Source: Brachybacterium endophyticum (GTDB lineage Bacteria; Actinomycetota; Actinomycetes; Actinomycetales; Dermabacteraceae). Taken from it: DNA of 64,000 nucleotides. The notes below the pieces were generated by a model. That model had not been told where the DNA came from, ran no database searches, and worked only from the letters and a program-made list of their open reading frames with translations. Shown in pieces: positions 43,111 to 52,172 of the stretch. A program made the translations under genes and the position numbers. Each line of letters opens with the position of its first letter. Within the stretch, counting starts at the first letter, position 1. Where the stretch lies: assembly GCF_003130585.1 (NCBI RefSeq), contig NZ_QFKX01000003.1, forward strand, positions 124,001 through 188,000, written 5' to 3'.

Positions 43111-43902
43111 TCACACCGCCGGGGTCGCGAAGCCCCCGTTGGACAGCAGCAGCTGCCCGCGGATCCACGCACCGCGCGGCGAGAGCAGGAACCGCACCAG
43201 GTCCGCGACGGTGCCGGGGCCGCCGAGCCGGCCGCCGGGCGTCTGCGCGGCGCCGGCCTTACGCACCGCGTCGTCCATCCAGCCGGTGTCGATGGGGCCG
43301 GGGTTGACGACGTTCGTGCGGATCCCGCGGTCGGCGAGCTCGTGGGTGCCGGCGAGGACCAGCCGGTCCAGGGCCCCCTTGGTCGCGCCGTAGGGGAGGT
43401 TGTGAGCCGTGTGGTCGCTGGTCAGGGCGATCACGGCGCCACCCGGGGTGTCGGTGCCCGGCGGCACCTGCTCGGCGAAGGAGCGCAGCAGCAGCCAGCT
43501 CGCCCGCACGTTCACCGCGTAATGGCGGTCGAAGCTCTCCACGGTGGTGTCCAGGATCGAGGAGTCCACCGACTCGCAGTGGCACATGACCAGGGCGCCG
43601 AGTGCGCCCAGGGCCTCTCGGGCCGTCGCGACCAGGCAAGGTGGTTCGGCGGGGTCGGCGAGATCGCCGGGCACGAGCTCGATCCGGCGGCCCAGCCCGC
43701 GCAGCTCCTCGGCGAGCTCCTCGACATCCGACGGCTCGCCGTTCACGCGGCGGTCGTAGGCGTCCGAGTAGCTCAGGGCGAGGTCGAAGCCGTCCTCGGC
43801 GAGGGCGTGCGCGATCGCGGCGCCGATGCCGCGGCGCCGCCCCACGCCCGTCAGCAGGGCGGTGCGGGGGAGGGGTGTGGCGTCGGCGTTCTCGAAGGTC
43901 AT
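43111..43902 (-). CDS. Short-chain dehydrogenase/reductase (SDR)
   Basis: This 263-aa SDR has a cofactor loop RTALLTGVGRRRGIGAAIAH, a longer variant than the usual TGxxxGIG. The active site is ALTSDHTAHNLPYGATKGAL (Ser, then YGATK) and NVVNPGPIDTGWM follows. The usual NNAG motif is replaced by MCHCES, so substrate or cofactor handling may differ. ATG 43902 (MTFENADATPLP) is chosen. The gene is divergent from the 2TM-domain gene. Confidence 0.82.
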   Translation of the reverse strand: MTFENADATPLPRTALLTGVGRRRGIGAAIAHALAEDGFDLALSYSDAYDRRVNGEPSDVEELAEELRGLGRRIELVPGDLADPAEPPCLVATAREALGALGALVMCHCESVDSSILDTTVESFDRHYAVNVRASWLLLRSFAEQVPPGTDTPGGAVIALTSDHTAHNLPYGATKGALDRLVLAGTHELADRGIRTNVVNPGPIDTGWMDDAVRKAGAAQTPGGRLGGPGTVADLVRFLLSPRGAWIRGQLLLSNGGFATPAV

Positions 43903-44102
43903 GGGGCTGACGCTACGGAGCCGTCCGTGCCCCGGCAACGCATTAACGCCGCACTCCTGTCGTCCGAGGCCAGGAGCGATGTCCCGGTCCGGACGTGACA
44001 GCCGTCAGGGGCCCCGTGCCGCTGCCGCGCCTAGCGTCGTGGACATCAGGGACGGCGCAGACCGGGGCACTCGCACCGGGGACGCCGGGACCAGAGGACA
44101 TC

Positions 44103-44489
44103 ATGGACCGCTACGACAGCTCCTTCTCCGCCGGCGACGACGACCTTCGCGGCGACGACCTCCGCTACGACGACCGGGAGTCGCGGCGCCGGGCACGGCA
44201 CGACCGCCGCGGCGGGTGCGGCGACCCCGAGGGTGACCTGCGCCAGCGCGCTGTCCACCGGATCCGGGCCCGCCGGAACCTGGCCGTCGGTGTCATCGTG
44301 TACGTCCTGATCAACGGCATGCTCGTGACCGTCTGGGCGCGCAACGGCGGCGGGTTCTTCTGGCCGATCTTCCCGATCGCCTTCTGGGGGATCGGACTGT
44401 TCTGGCAGCTGGCCGACGCCTTCGGCCGCGGCGCCAGCGAGGACAGGATCCAGGCCGAGATGCGCCGACTGAGCGGCGAGGGCCGCTGA
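44103..44489 (+). CDS. 2TM-domain membrane protein
   Basis: This 128-aa protein has an Asp/Arg-rich soluble N-terminus of about 60 residues, then two transmembrane helices (NLAVGVIVYVLINGMLVTVW and FFWPIFPIAFWGIGLFW) and a charged C-terminal helix. The RxRRNLAVGVIVYVLxN pattern is the 2TM domain (PF13239), often beside histidine kinases or regulators. No partner is adjacent here. Its function is unknown. Confidence 0.75.
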   Translation: MDRYDSSFSAGDDDLRGDDLRYDDRESRRRARHDRRGGCGDPEGDLRQRAVHRIRARRNLAVGVIVYVLINGMLVTVWARNGGGFFWPIFPIAFWGIGLFWQLADAFGRGASEDRIQAEMRRLSGEGR

Positions 44490-44532
44490 GGGCGCGGCGT
44501 CACCGAGCGGCGATCTCCGGAGCGGCCCGCCC

Positions 44533-45126
44533 TCAGACGGTGATCGTGCCCGGCTCGGGGGTGAAGGGCGTGAAGAACGCGTTCGCCGGCCGGTTCTCGC
44601 GGGTCATCATCAGCGCCGGCACGGTCACCCCGTCGATCTGCTCGCGGATGATGTCGGCGTGGCCGGCATGGCGGGCGAGCTCCTCGACCTGGTGCACCAG
44701 GAAGAACCGCCACCGCACCGCCGAGGGCTCCTCTCGGCCGTCCCACGGAGCCGACGGCTCCATGGTCTCGGCTCCCGGGTCCACCTCGCGCAGGGCCCGC
44801 AGGAACTCCTCACGCACCTCGTCGAAGGTGACGAGGAGCTCCGCGACCGAGGTCTGCTCCTCCAGCTCCGTGCTCTCGAAGTGGCGGGTCGCGTCCTCCT
44901 CGGTGAGGCCGCGCAGACGCGGGCCGTCCGCGATGCGCGAGAGCGCCCCGTTCATCACGTAGATCGTGTGCTTGATGAGCGCCCCGATCGACAGGGTGCT
45001 GCGGCACGGGGCCCGGTGGGCCTGTTCCTCCGTGAGCCCGTGGGCGCTCGAGCGCAGGGCCGAGAGCTGCTGGTCGATGTATCCGACGAGTCCGGTGATC
45101 TCGTCGTCCTGGGCGGGTGCGTACAT
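44533..45126 (-). CDS. DinB-family protein, third copy
   Basis: This 197-aa protein has SIGALIKHTIYVMNGALSRI (first His ligand) and FFLVHQVEELARHAGHADII, holding the paired His motif, followed by EQIDGV. It is the longest of three DinB-type proteins in the window and keeps all expected His residues. A thiol-linked transferase or detoxification role is known for some relatives. It is divergent from a peptidase-like hydrolase gene. Confidence 0.85.
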   Translation of the reverse strand: MYAPAQDDEITGLVGYIDQQLSALRSSAHGLTEEQAHRAPCRSTLSIGALIKHTIYVMNGALSRIADGPRLRGLTEEDATRHFESTELEEQTSVAELLVTFDEVREEFLRALREVDPGAETMEPSAPWDGREEPSAVRWRFFLVHQVEELARHAGHADIIREQIDGVTVPALMMTRENRPANAFFTPFTPEPGTITV

Positions 45127-45257
45127 GATCTGCTCCTCCTCGGGGATGCCGCCGACGTGGCGACCTGCTCGGGGACCATTCTTCGGGTGCGTGCGGACAG
45201 GTCCCGTCCGCTGATCTGGTGCGCGGTCCGGCGGCGCGGGGCCGATAGCGTCGCCCC

Positions 45258-46136
45258 ATGCGCATGATCCCCCTGAGCGACGGCACCGAACTGGCCACCT
45301 GGACCCGCGGCACCACCGGATCACTGCCGCCCGTCGTGCTCGTCCACGGCGGCCCCGGCCTCTGGGACGACCTCCGGGACCTCTCCGCCCTGCTCGAGGA
45401 CCAGACCCTCGTGCACCGCTACGACCAGCGCGGATGTGGACGCAGCGCGCCCCGCCCCGTCCCCGCCGATCAGTTCTCGATCGAGCGCTTCGTGGCGGAC
45501 CTCGAGGAGCTGCGCACCGCACTCCACGCCGAGCACGACGGGCACGAACGCTGGATCGTCCTCGGCCACTCCTTCGGCGCCGACCTCGCCCTCGCCTACG
45601 CCGCCGCGTACCCCGAGCACGTGGCGGCCGCCGGCTGCCTGAGCGGCACCGGCATCGGCGACTGGCGCACACCGACCCGGGCCGAGCACGAGCGGCGCCG
45701 CAGGGAGGTGGGCGTCGGCGAGGAGTTCGCCGCGCTCGACCGCCTGGGCGAGGAGGGGCGCACCCCCGAGCAGGAGACCCGCTGGCGGACCCTGCAGTGG
45801 GCCACGGACTTCGCCGACCCCACCGCGGGGCTCGCGCACGCCGCGCGCCTGGCCGCCGCGCCGCTCACCATCGAGCACACCGCGAACCGCGCTCTGGCAG
45901 CCGACCCCGCCGTCGGCGACGAGGCCCTGATCCAGGATCTCTCCCGCATCGACGCGCCCGTCTGGTTCGTCCACGGGACGCAGGACCCGCGTCCCGTCGC
46001 CGGCGTCGTCGATCTCGCCGCGCACGCCCGCCGCGGTCGCAAGCGGATCATCGAGGGCGCCGGGCACTTCCCCTGGGTCGAACGGCCCGAGCGCACCCGT
46101 GAGGTGCTCGAGGAGATCGTCCGCTCGGGAGCCTGA
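45258..46136 (+). CDS. Alpha/beta hydrolase, proline iminopeptidase-like
   Basis: This 292-aa hydrolase has VVLVHGGPGLWDDLRDLSAL, YDQRGCGRSAPR and the nucleophile elbow LGHSFGADLALAYAAAYPE, the typical sequence of prolyl iminopeptidase-like S33 enzymes. Asp lies in VHGTQDPRPVAG and His in EGAGHFPWVERP. It might cleave N-terminal residues or small esters. ATG 45258 or the ATG two codons later may be used. It is followed by the large FUSC gene after 108 bp. Confidence 0.85.
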   Translation: MRMIPLSDGTELATWTRGTTGSLPPVVLVHGGPGLWDDLRDLSALLEDQTLVHRYDQRGCGRSAPRPVPADQFSIERFVADLEELRTALHAEHDGHERWIVLGHSFGADLALAYAAAYPEHVAAAGCLSGTGIGDWRTPTRAEHERRRREVGVGEEFAALDRLGEEGRTPEQETRWRTLQWATDFADPTAGLAHAARLAAAPLTIEHTANRALAADPAVGDEALIQDLSRIDAPVWFVHGTQDPRPVAGVVDLAAHARRGRKRIIEGAGHFPWVERPERTREVLEEIVRSGA

Positions 46137-46244
46137 GTGGGCGCCTGAGTGGCCGAGAACCTGGGAGGTGGCCGGGGACGGCGGCGTTAGACTTCCGCAG
46201 TCCGCTGCCCTGCACGTCCGATCCTCCGAGGAGGCCTCACCCCG

Positions 46245-48434
46245 GTGCCCCCGCTGCTCTCGCGCCCGCTGGACGTCCTCATCGCATCGGACCCGGGACT
46301 GAGCAGGCTGCGGCAGGGACTGGCGGGAGCGGTCTGCGTGAGCGCCGCGCTCCTGGTGGAGGCCGTCGTCGGCACCGCCCTGGGCCTGCCGGCCCCCTCC
46401 CTCGTGATCTCGATGATCCTCGGCGCCGTGATCGCGATGATCGGCTCGAACGCCCTCGCCCGGCCCTCGGCTCTCCAGAGCATCCGCGCGGCCGTGTTCT
46501 TCCCCGTGGCCCTGGGCGTCGGCCTCGGCATCGGCACTCTCGTCGGCGATCACCTCTGGGTCTCCCGGGTGGTGTTCGTGCTGGTGATGTTCGGTGCGGT
46601 GTACGTGCGCCGCTTCAGCCTGGACTTCTTCTTCTACGGCTTCCTGCTGTGGATGGGGTACTTCTTCTCGCTGTTCCTCCACCCGGTCCCCGCGCAGCTT
46701 CCGCACCTGATGATCGCGATCGTGGTGGGCACGATCGTGGTGCTCGCCCTGTGCACCACGGTGTTCCGTCCCCACGCCCGGCGCACCCTCGCCCGGATCT
46801 TCCGCAGCATGCGCGCCCGGCGCAACCGTCTGCTGCGCCTGATGGCCTCCCGCCTGCGCGTCGAGACCGCACGCGAGCGCGAGAAGGCCACCCGCCGGAT
46901 CTTCGACGAGCGCACCCGCTTCGACGAGAACGTCGTGATGAGCGACGGCTGGGCGGCACATGCCCGCGCCCTCCCCGTGGGCTGGAGCGCCGAGACCCTG
47001 CGGCGCAGCCTCCTGGACGGGCAGCTCGCCCTGGACCTGGTGGGCTGGTCCTCCCGGCGCCTGGTGGATGCCTCACCGCGCGTGCGCGGCCTGGCGGCCC
47101 ACGCCCTCGTGCTCACGGCCGACGGTGATCACGGTCGCGCCGCCCGCGTCGGCGCGCTGCTGGAGCGCCTCGCCGTCCGCGAACAGGCAGAGACCCCCGA
47201 GCAGGACCCACGGATCCGTGACGCGGTGCGCGGCCTGGTGCGAGGACTGGACGCCCTGGCCCGGCGACCGGCCGACCCGCATCTCCCGCCCGACCTCGAG
47301 CACAACGACGAGTTCACCCCCGCCGTCGCACTAACCGGCCTGGGCCTGCTCCCCGGCTCCCCGTCGGTCTCCCGCGACGTGGCCGCCCGCGGTCGACGCT
47401 GGAACCCCCTCGCCCGGCTCTCCGCGACCACCCGCCAGGCCGTGCAGGTCGCGATCGCCGGCAGCCTCGCCATCGGCGCCGGCACCCTGATCAGCGGCTC
47501 CCGCTACTACTGGGCGGTGATCGCCGCGTTCGTCGTGTTCACCGGGACGGGCACCCGCATGGACTCCTTCGGGAAGTCCCTGAACCGCGTGATCGGCACC
47601 GCCCTGGGGCTGGTGGCCGGGATCGCCCTGGCGGCGGTGACCGCCGGGCACCCCGAGTTCGCGCTCGTCGTGATCGTGCTCAGCGTCTTCCTCGGGTTCT
47701 ACCTGATCCGCGTCTCGTACGCCTACATGATGTTCTTCGTGACCATCCTGGTCGCGCAGCTCTACGGGATCCTCGGTCAGTTCTCCGACGCCCTGCTCCT
47801 GCTGCGCCTGGCCGAGACCGCGGCAGGCGCGACGATCGGCATGCTGGTCGCCCTTCTCGTGGTGCCGGTGAGCACCCGCGACACGGTGCGCAGCGCGGAA
47901 CGCGAGGTGGTGGACGCGATCGCCGACCTGATGACGGCGGTCCAGGGCCCGGACGCGGGGGAGGCACCCGGGACCGACGCCTCCGGGCCCCTCGATGCCG
48001 GGGCATGGCGCAGCGAGGTCGACGCCCACCTGCTCGCCGTCGAGAACGCCCAGCGCCGACTGACGCTCGCCGCCGCACCGCTGACCCGCTACCACCTCAC
48101 CGAGCACCGTCCGCGGCGCGTGCGCAGACGCCTCACCGTGGTCGCGACCTGCGTCAGCTACGCCCGCACCGCGACGGCGGGCGTGATGGGCCTGGAGGGC
48201 CCGCGAGACCGGATCCTCGGCGCCTGCGACGAGGTCGCCCAGCTCGCCCGGGCGATCGCCGCCGGTGAGCACCAGCTGCGGGAACGGGACGACGAAGGGC
48301 CCGAGCGTGCGCTGCGGGGCTCGCAGGCCTCCGGCGAGGAGTCCTCGACGGGCGGAGCCCAGCGCGAGGCGCTCGCCGCTCTCGCCGCCCTCGACCTCGC
48401 CCTCATCGAGCTGGAGCGCACGCCGCGGCACTGA
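46245..48434 (+). CDS. FUSC-family membrane protein, large two-module form
   Basis: This 729-aa protein has two membrane modules of about six helices (residues 20-175 and 395-545) and two soluble regions (180-390 and 560-729), the arrangement of YccS/AaeB-like FUSC proteins. SRYYWAVIAAFVVFTGTGTR and SLNRVIGTALGLVAGIALAA are the core motif of the second module. They are thought to export aromatic acids or other small molecules. GTG 46245 has GAGGAGG 10 nt upstream. It is a longer relative of the FUSC protein at 16.3 kb. Confidence 0.85.
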   Translation: MPPLLSRPLDVLIASDPGLSRLRQGLAGAVCVSAALLVEAVVGTALGLPAPSLVISMILGAVIAMIGSNALARPSALQSIRAAVFFPVALGVGLGIGTLVGDHLWVSRVVFVLVMFGAVYVRRFSLDFFFYGFLLWMGYFFSLFLHPVPAQLPHLMIAIVVGTIVVLALCTTVFRPHARRTLARIFRSMRARRNRLLRLMASRLRVETAREREKATRRIFDERTRFDENVVMSDGWAAHARALPVGWSAETLRRSLLDGQLALDLVGWSSRRLVDASPRVRGLAAHALVLTADGDHGRAARVGALLERLAVREQAETPEQDPRIRDAVRGLVRGLDALARRPADPHLPPDLEHNDEFTPAVALTGLGLLPGSPSVSRDVAARGRRWNPLARLSATTRQAVQVAIAGSLAIGAGTLISGSRYYWAVIAAFVVFTGTGTRMDSFGKSLNRVIGTALGLVAGIALAAVTAGHPEFALVVIVLSVFLGFYLIRVSYAYMMFFVTILVAQLYGILGQFSDALLLLRLAETAAGATIGMLVALLVVPVSTRDTVRSAEREVVDAIADLMTAVQGPDAGEAPGTDASGPLDAGAWRSEVDAHLLAVENAQRRLTLAAAPLTRYHLTEHRPRRVRRRLTVVATCVSYARTATAGVMGLEGPRDRILGACDEVAQLARAIAAGEHQLRERDDEGPERALRGSQASGEESSTGGAQREALAALAALDLALIELERTPRH

Positions 48435-48500
48435 CCGTGCACGGAGTGCTGAGCGGATCGGTGCGGCTCTGCGTGCTCGCGATGGGCGAGGGTTCAGGTC

Positions 48501-49817
48501 TCAGAGATGCTCGACGGGACGCTCGACGAGCGCGGCGGCTTCGTCCTGGACCTCCTGGTCCTGGCCGGTGACGACGCCCTCGGTCGCTCCCGGGGTGCGG
48601 CGTGCGAAGGCATTGACCAGGGCGGTGAGCACCACCAGGGCGGCAGCGGCCGTGGGCAGCCACATGGCGCCCTGGGCGCCGATGCGCTCGGCGATGCCGC
48701 CGGTGATCGCCGAGGCCAGGGACTGGCCGACGATCGTGGCCGAGCCCAGCATTGTCATCACCGTCGCCGAACGACCCTGCGGCGAGCGCTCCGCGGCCAG
48801 GCTGTAGAGCGTCACCACCGTCGGCCCGATCCCGATGCCCGCGACGGCCATCGCCGCGGCCACGCCCGTCAGGCCGCCGGCGAGCCCGAAGGCGAGCATC
48901 GCGGCGAGCATCAGCGAGGAGAAGGCCAGCCAGCGCCAGCGCAGGGAGAAACCCTCGGGGAACAGCGAGATGCCGAGCGCGAGGATCGTCGAGCCCACAC
49001 CCATGATCCCGTAGACCAGGCCCGCCGAGTCCCCGCGGCCCACCTCGGAGAGGAAGGCGGTCAGCGAGGTCAGCACGGTGCCGAAGAACAGGCCGACACC
49101 GAGCGCGCCCGCGACGATCACCAGCACCCGCAGGCTGCGCAGCTCGCGCGCGGGCGCCTGGGTGACGGGCTCGTCGTGCGCCGGGGCGCTCACCCGCGCG
49201 GTGGGGTGCAGCGCGAAGGCGGTGACGAACACGAGGGTGAGCACGGCGGCGCCGATCATCGGGGCGGCCGCGGTCATCGTCGTGGCGAGAGCTCCCACCA
49301 CCACCGGGCCGAACACGAAGGCGGTCTCGTCGGCCGCGGATTCGTAGCCCATGGTCGCGTTCAGGCTCTTGGCGCGACGACCCGAGGGCAATCGGGTGAG
49401 GATCAGGTGCACCAGGCGGCTGCGCGAGAGCGGGCCGATCTGCGGCGAGGACGCTCCGATCACGAAGCCGACGGCCAGCACCGCGAGGTCGGGCAGCGAG
49501 CTGAAGGCGACCCAGGACATCGCGATCAGCGACAGCGAGGTGACGACTCCGGAGAGCAGGATGACGGGGCGCTGGCCGATGCGGTCGGCCGCGGCACCCA
49601 GCAGCGGGCCGATCAGCGCGGACCCGAGGCCGACGACCGCCGAGTTCAACCCGCCGAGGGCTATCGAGCCGCGCGCGGAGACCACGAGGGTCAGGGTTCC
49701 CACGACCATCATCGCGAAGGGGAAACGGGCGACGAAGGCGATCGGGAAGTAGGCGGCGCCCGCGGCGCGCAGCAGGGTCGGCCTGCCGCCGCTCGGGTGC
49801 GTGGGCTGCGATGTCAT
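48501..49817 (-). CDS. MFS transporter
   Basis: This 438-aa protein has 12 helices. LLGAAADRIGQRPVILLSGV is the MFS loop 2-3 signature and AERSPQGRSATVMTMLGSAT lies in the C-terminal half. It resembles drug- or metabolite-efflux members. A short acidic C-terminal tail (QDQEVQDEAAALVE) follows the last helix. It lies 231 bp downstream of the EamA gene on the same strand, so it may have its own promoter. Substrate unknown. Confidence 0.82.
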   Translation of the reverse strand: MTSQPTHPSGGRPTLLRAAGAAYFPIAFVARFPFAMMVVGTLTLVVSARGSIALGGLNSAVVGLGSALIGPLLGAAADRIGQRPVILLSGVVTSLSLIAMSWVAFSSLPDLAVLAVGFVIGASSPQIGPLSRSRLVHLILTRLPSGRRAKSLNATMGYESAADETAFVFGPVVVGALATTMTAAAPMIGAAVLTLVFVTAFALHPTARVSAPAHDEPVTQAPARELRSLRVLVIVAGALGVGLFFGTVLTSLTAFLSEVGRGDSAGLVYGIMGVGSTILALGISLFPEGFSLRWRWLAFSSLMLAAMLAFGLAGGLTGVAAAMAVAGIGIGPTVVTLYSLAAERSPQGRSATVMTMLGSATIVGQSLASAITGGIAERIGAQGAMWLPTAAAALVVLTALVNAFARRTPGATEGVVTGQDQEVQDEAAALVERPVEHL

Positions 49818-50048
49818 CGTTCCTCCGGACGGTGTGTGCCGCCTTGGACGGCCCGCGTGGGGGGGGGCACCGAGGTCGGTGTGGTGCCGGATGCTGCGCG
49901 GGCCCGAGGTAGATGCACTGCTGGTGATGGGACGGGGCGAGACTACCGGTGACCCGGTGATGCGGCCAGGGGTCTGGGCCGCACCCGATGAGGACCTCAC
50001 ACGGTGGTCTCCGCCGGAGCGGCATGAGCCCTCGCCGCAGTCGGCGCC

Positions 50049-50966
50049 TCACGCCACGATGAGCGCGATCCCGCCCAGCACCACGACCGCGCCCAGCAGG
50101 CGCCTGAGCGGGTCCGGCTCGCGGAACAACCACCAGGCCAGCAGCGATCCGACCACGATGCTCGACTCCCGGGCCGGTGCGACGAGGGCGACGGGCGTGG
50201 TGTGCATGGCCTCGAGCACCAGGACGTAGGCGAGGGGGGAGAGCACCGCGACGATGCCGATCTCGAGCCGGCTGCGGCGCAGCACCGCGAGTGCTGATGC
50301 GGGACCGACGTCGGAGCCGGCAGCAGGCGCCTGGTCCCCGCCGGCTCGCGCGGCCCGCGAGCGCAGCAGCGCCCCCGGTGTCATCGCGAGCGCCTGCAGG
50401 GTGCAGCCCAGCGAGAAGTAGGTGACCGGCGCCAGCGCCCAGGTGGTCACGGCATGGTCGTCCCACAGGGTGTAGGCGGCGATGCCGGCGCCGGTCAGCG
50501 CGCCCCACCAGATGCCGGTCGACGCCCGATGACGCAGGGCGCGCGACCCGCCAGTGGCGACCACCACGATGCCGGCGATCACCACCAGGCCCCCGCCGAC
50601 GGCCACCCACCCCGGACGCTCCCCGAGCACGGCGAGGGCGACCACGACCGTGAGCAGGGGACCGGTCCCGCGGGCCACGGGGTAGACGACGCCGAGGTCG
50701 GCACGCTGGTACCCCGTCTGCAGGCAGAGCTGGTAGACGATGTGGAAGATCGCCGAGACCGCGGGGCCGACGGCGAGCTCCCAGCCGATCGGCCATCCGG
50801 CGCGGGCCAGGACGACGAGGCCGATCGGCAGCCACAGCACCGCCGAGGCCACGTTGTACCACCACACGAACAGGTAGCCGTCGCCGCTGGCCCGCTTCGC
50901 CGCGAGGTTCCACAGGGCGTGCAGCACCGCGGCCCCGAGGACCAGGGCGAGGGCGGTGCCGGTCAT
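50049..50966 (-). CDS. EamA/DMT-superfamily transporter
   Basis: This 305-aa protein has ten helices in two EamA repeats; ALGAAVLHALWNLAAKRASG-type and GVVYPVARGTGPLLTVVVAL segments and a final GAVVVLGGIALIVA are typical. DMT transporters move metabolites or amino acids. Its ATG overlaps the stop of the OsmC remnant by 4 bp (ATGA), which shows translation was coupled to the gene now truncated, or still is. Confidence 0.85.
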   Translation of the reverse strand: MTGTALALVLGAAVLHALWNLAAKRASGDGYLFVWWYNVASAVLWLPIGLVVLARAGWPIGWELAVGPAVSAIFHIVYQLCLQTGYQRADLGVVYPVARGTGPLLTVVVALAVLGERPGWVAVGGGLVVIAGIVVVATGGSRALRHRASTGIWWGALTGAGIAAYTLWDDHAVTTWALAPVTYFSLGCTLQALAMTPGALLRSRAARAGGDQAPAAGSDVGPASALAVLRRSRLEIGIVAVLSPLAYVLVLEAMHTTPVALVAPARESSIVVGSLLAWWLFREPDPLRRLLGAVVVLGGIALIVA

Positions 50967-51136
50967 TCGCGCAGGATCTCGCCCCGGAACGCGGGATCGG
51001 CCGACGCGGGGATCGGCGGCACTCCAGCAGCCGTCGTCTCGTGGTCACGGGAGAAGGTGCGATAGGAGTCGGTGCCCGTCCCCAGGTTCCCGGTCCAGGT
51101 CACGTGGACGTCGTAGTCGTGCCGATGCTCGCTCAT
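50963..51136 (-). pseudogene. Truncated OsmC-family protein, N-terminal remnant
   Basis: The 57-codon frame from ATG 51136 reads MSEHRHDYDVHVTWTGNLGT and then GTDSYRTFSRDHE, with ASADPAFRGEILRE at the end. This is the normal start of OsmC-type peroxiredoxins, which reach about 140-160 residues. The stop comes right after AFRG, where the family continues to the catalytic Cys region. The lost part includes both active Cys residues, so no peroxidase activity is expected. The stop overlaps the EamA start, so a deletion may have fused the gene to the next one. Confidence 0.75.
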
Positions 51137-51180
51137 GGAGCCACGCTACGGCGGGGTGTGCACGGGGTCCATGCATCAGC

Positions 51181-52086
51181 TCAGCCGATGCGCAGCACGA
51201 CCCGCCCGCGGCTCCCGCTCTCCTGAGCGGTTCGGTACGCCTGGGCAGCGTCCTCGAGGTCGAGGACCTGGGCGATCCGCGGGGCGAACGCCTCGGTGAG
51301 CGAGCGCTCGAGCAGCTCGCCCAGCCGGTCGCCATCGGTCGAGGTGTTCGCGAAGACGGCGGTGACACCTTCCGGCGTGCTCTCGCGCCACGGACCCGTC
51401 AGGCCGACGAGCACTCCGCCGGCGCCCAGTGCGGCGAGCGCGTCGTCGTGGAGATTCGCCGCATCGAGCACACCGACGTACGCGCCCGGCTCGATGCTGC
51501 CGACCAGGCGAGCACCCGTGCGCTCGACGAACTCCGCATCGCTCGGACGGGCCAGCCCGTCGACCTCCCACCCGCGCTCGCGTGCGAGGTCCAGCGCGTA
51601 TCCGCCCACGGCGCCCGCGGCACCGGTGATCAGCAGGCGTCGCCCCGCGGCCGGTCCCGCGGCCTGCTCGAGCGCATCGAGAGCGGCATCGGCCGTGAGG
51701 ACGTTCAGCGGGACCGTGCCCGCCTCCAGGAGACCGAGGCCCTCGGGGATCCGGGCGACAGCGCTGCGATCCAGGGCGATCAGCTCCGCCTGGGCGCGGG
51801 TCGGTGCCGGGGGAGCGGCGTCGATGCCCGCGACCCTGTCCCCGACGTGCAGGTCCTCGACGCCGTCGCCGAGAGCCTCGACGGTGCCTGCCGCGTCCCA
51901 GCCCAGGCCCACGGTGCCGCTCAGACCGAAGGCCTCACGGACCGCGCCCGAGACGACGGCCAGATCTGCGGGGTTCACCGATGCGGCGCCCACCCGGATG
52001 AGGACCTCGCCGGGGCCGGGTGCCGGATCCGGGACCTCGGCGACCTGCGGGACGGCGGCTTCGGGTGGGGCGACGACAGCGCGCAT
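51181..52086 (-). CDS. Quinone oxidoreductase-like MDR protein
   Basis: This 301-aa medium-chain dehydrogenase/reductase lacks zinc ligands and has VLIRVGAASVNPADLAVVSG, GLGWDAAGTVEALGDGV and the Rossmann loop LLITGAAGAVGGYALDLARE. It is like NADPH:quinone reductases. A close inverted pair (GGACT, AGTCC) lies just upstream near 52116-52132 and may be a regulator site. It precedes the OsmC remnant on the same strand by 44 bp; an oxidative stress link is plausible. Confidence 0.85.
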   Translation of the reverse strand: MRAVVAPPEAAVPQVAEVPDPAPGPGEVLIRVGAASVNPADLAVVSGAVREAFGLSGTVGLGWDAAGTVEALGDGVEDLHVGDRVAGIDAAPPAPTRAQAELIALDRSAVARIPEGLGLLEAGTVPLNVLTADAALDALEQAAGPAAGRRLLITGAAGAVGGYALDLARERGWEVDGLARPSDAEFVERTGARLVGSIEPGAYVGVLDAANLHDDALAALGAGGVLVGLTGPWRESTPEGVTAVFANTSTDGDRLGELLERSLTEAFAPRIAQVLDLEDAAQAYRTAQESGSRGRVVLRIG

Positions 52087-52172
52087 GGGACTGCTCCTTC
52101 ACGTGGTGGGCGAACAGGACTCATGGTCAGTCCCTTGGTGCCCGGAGGTAAAGAAGCACAGCTCAGGCGGTC

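Noticed and set aside
48403..51048. A minus-strand open frame of about 880 codons across the MFS and EamA genes
   Set aside because: It is Arg/Pro-rich without domains and lies out of frame with two clear membrane protein genes on the same strand.
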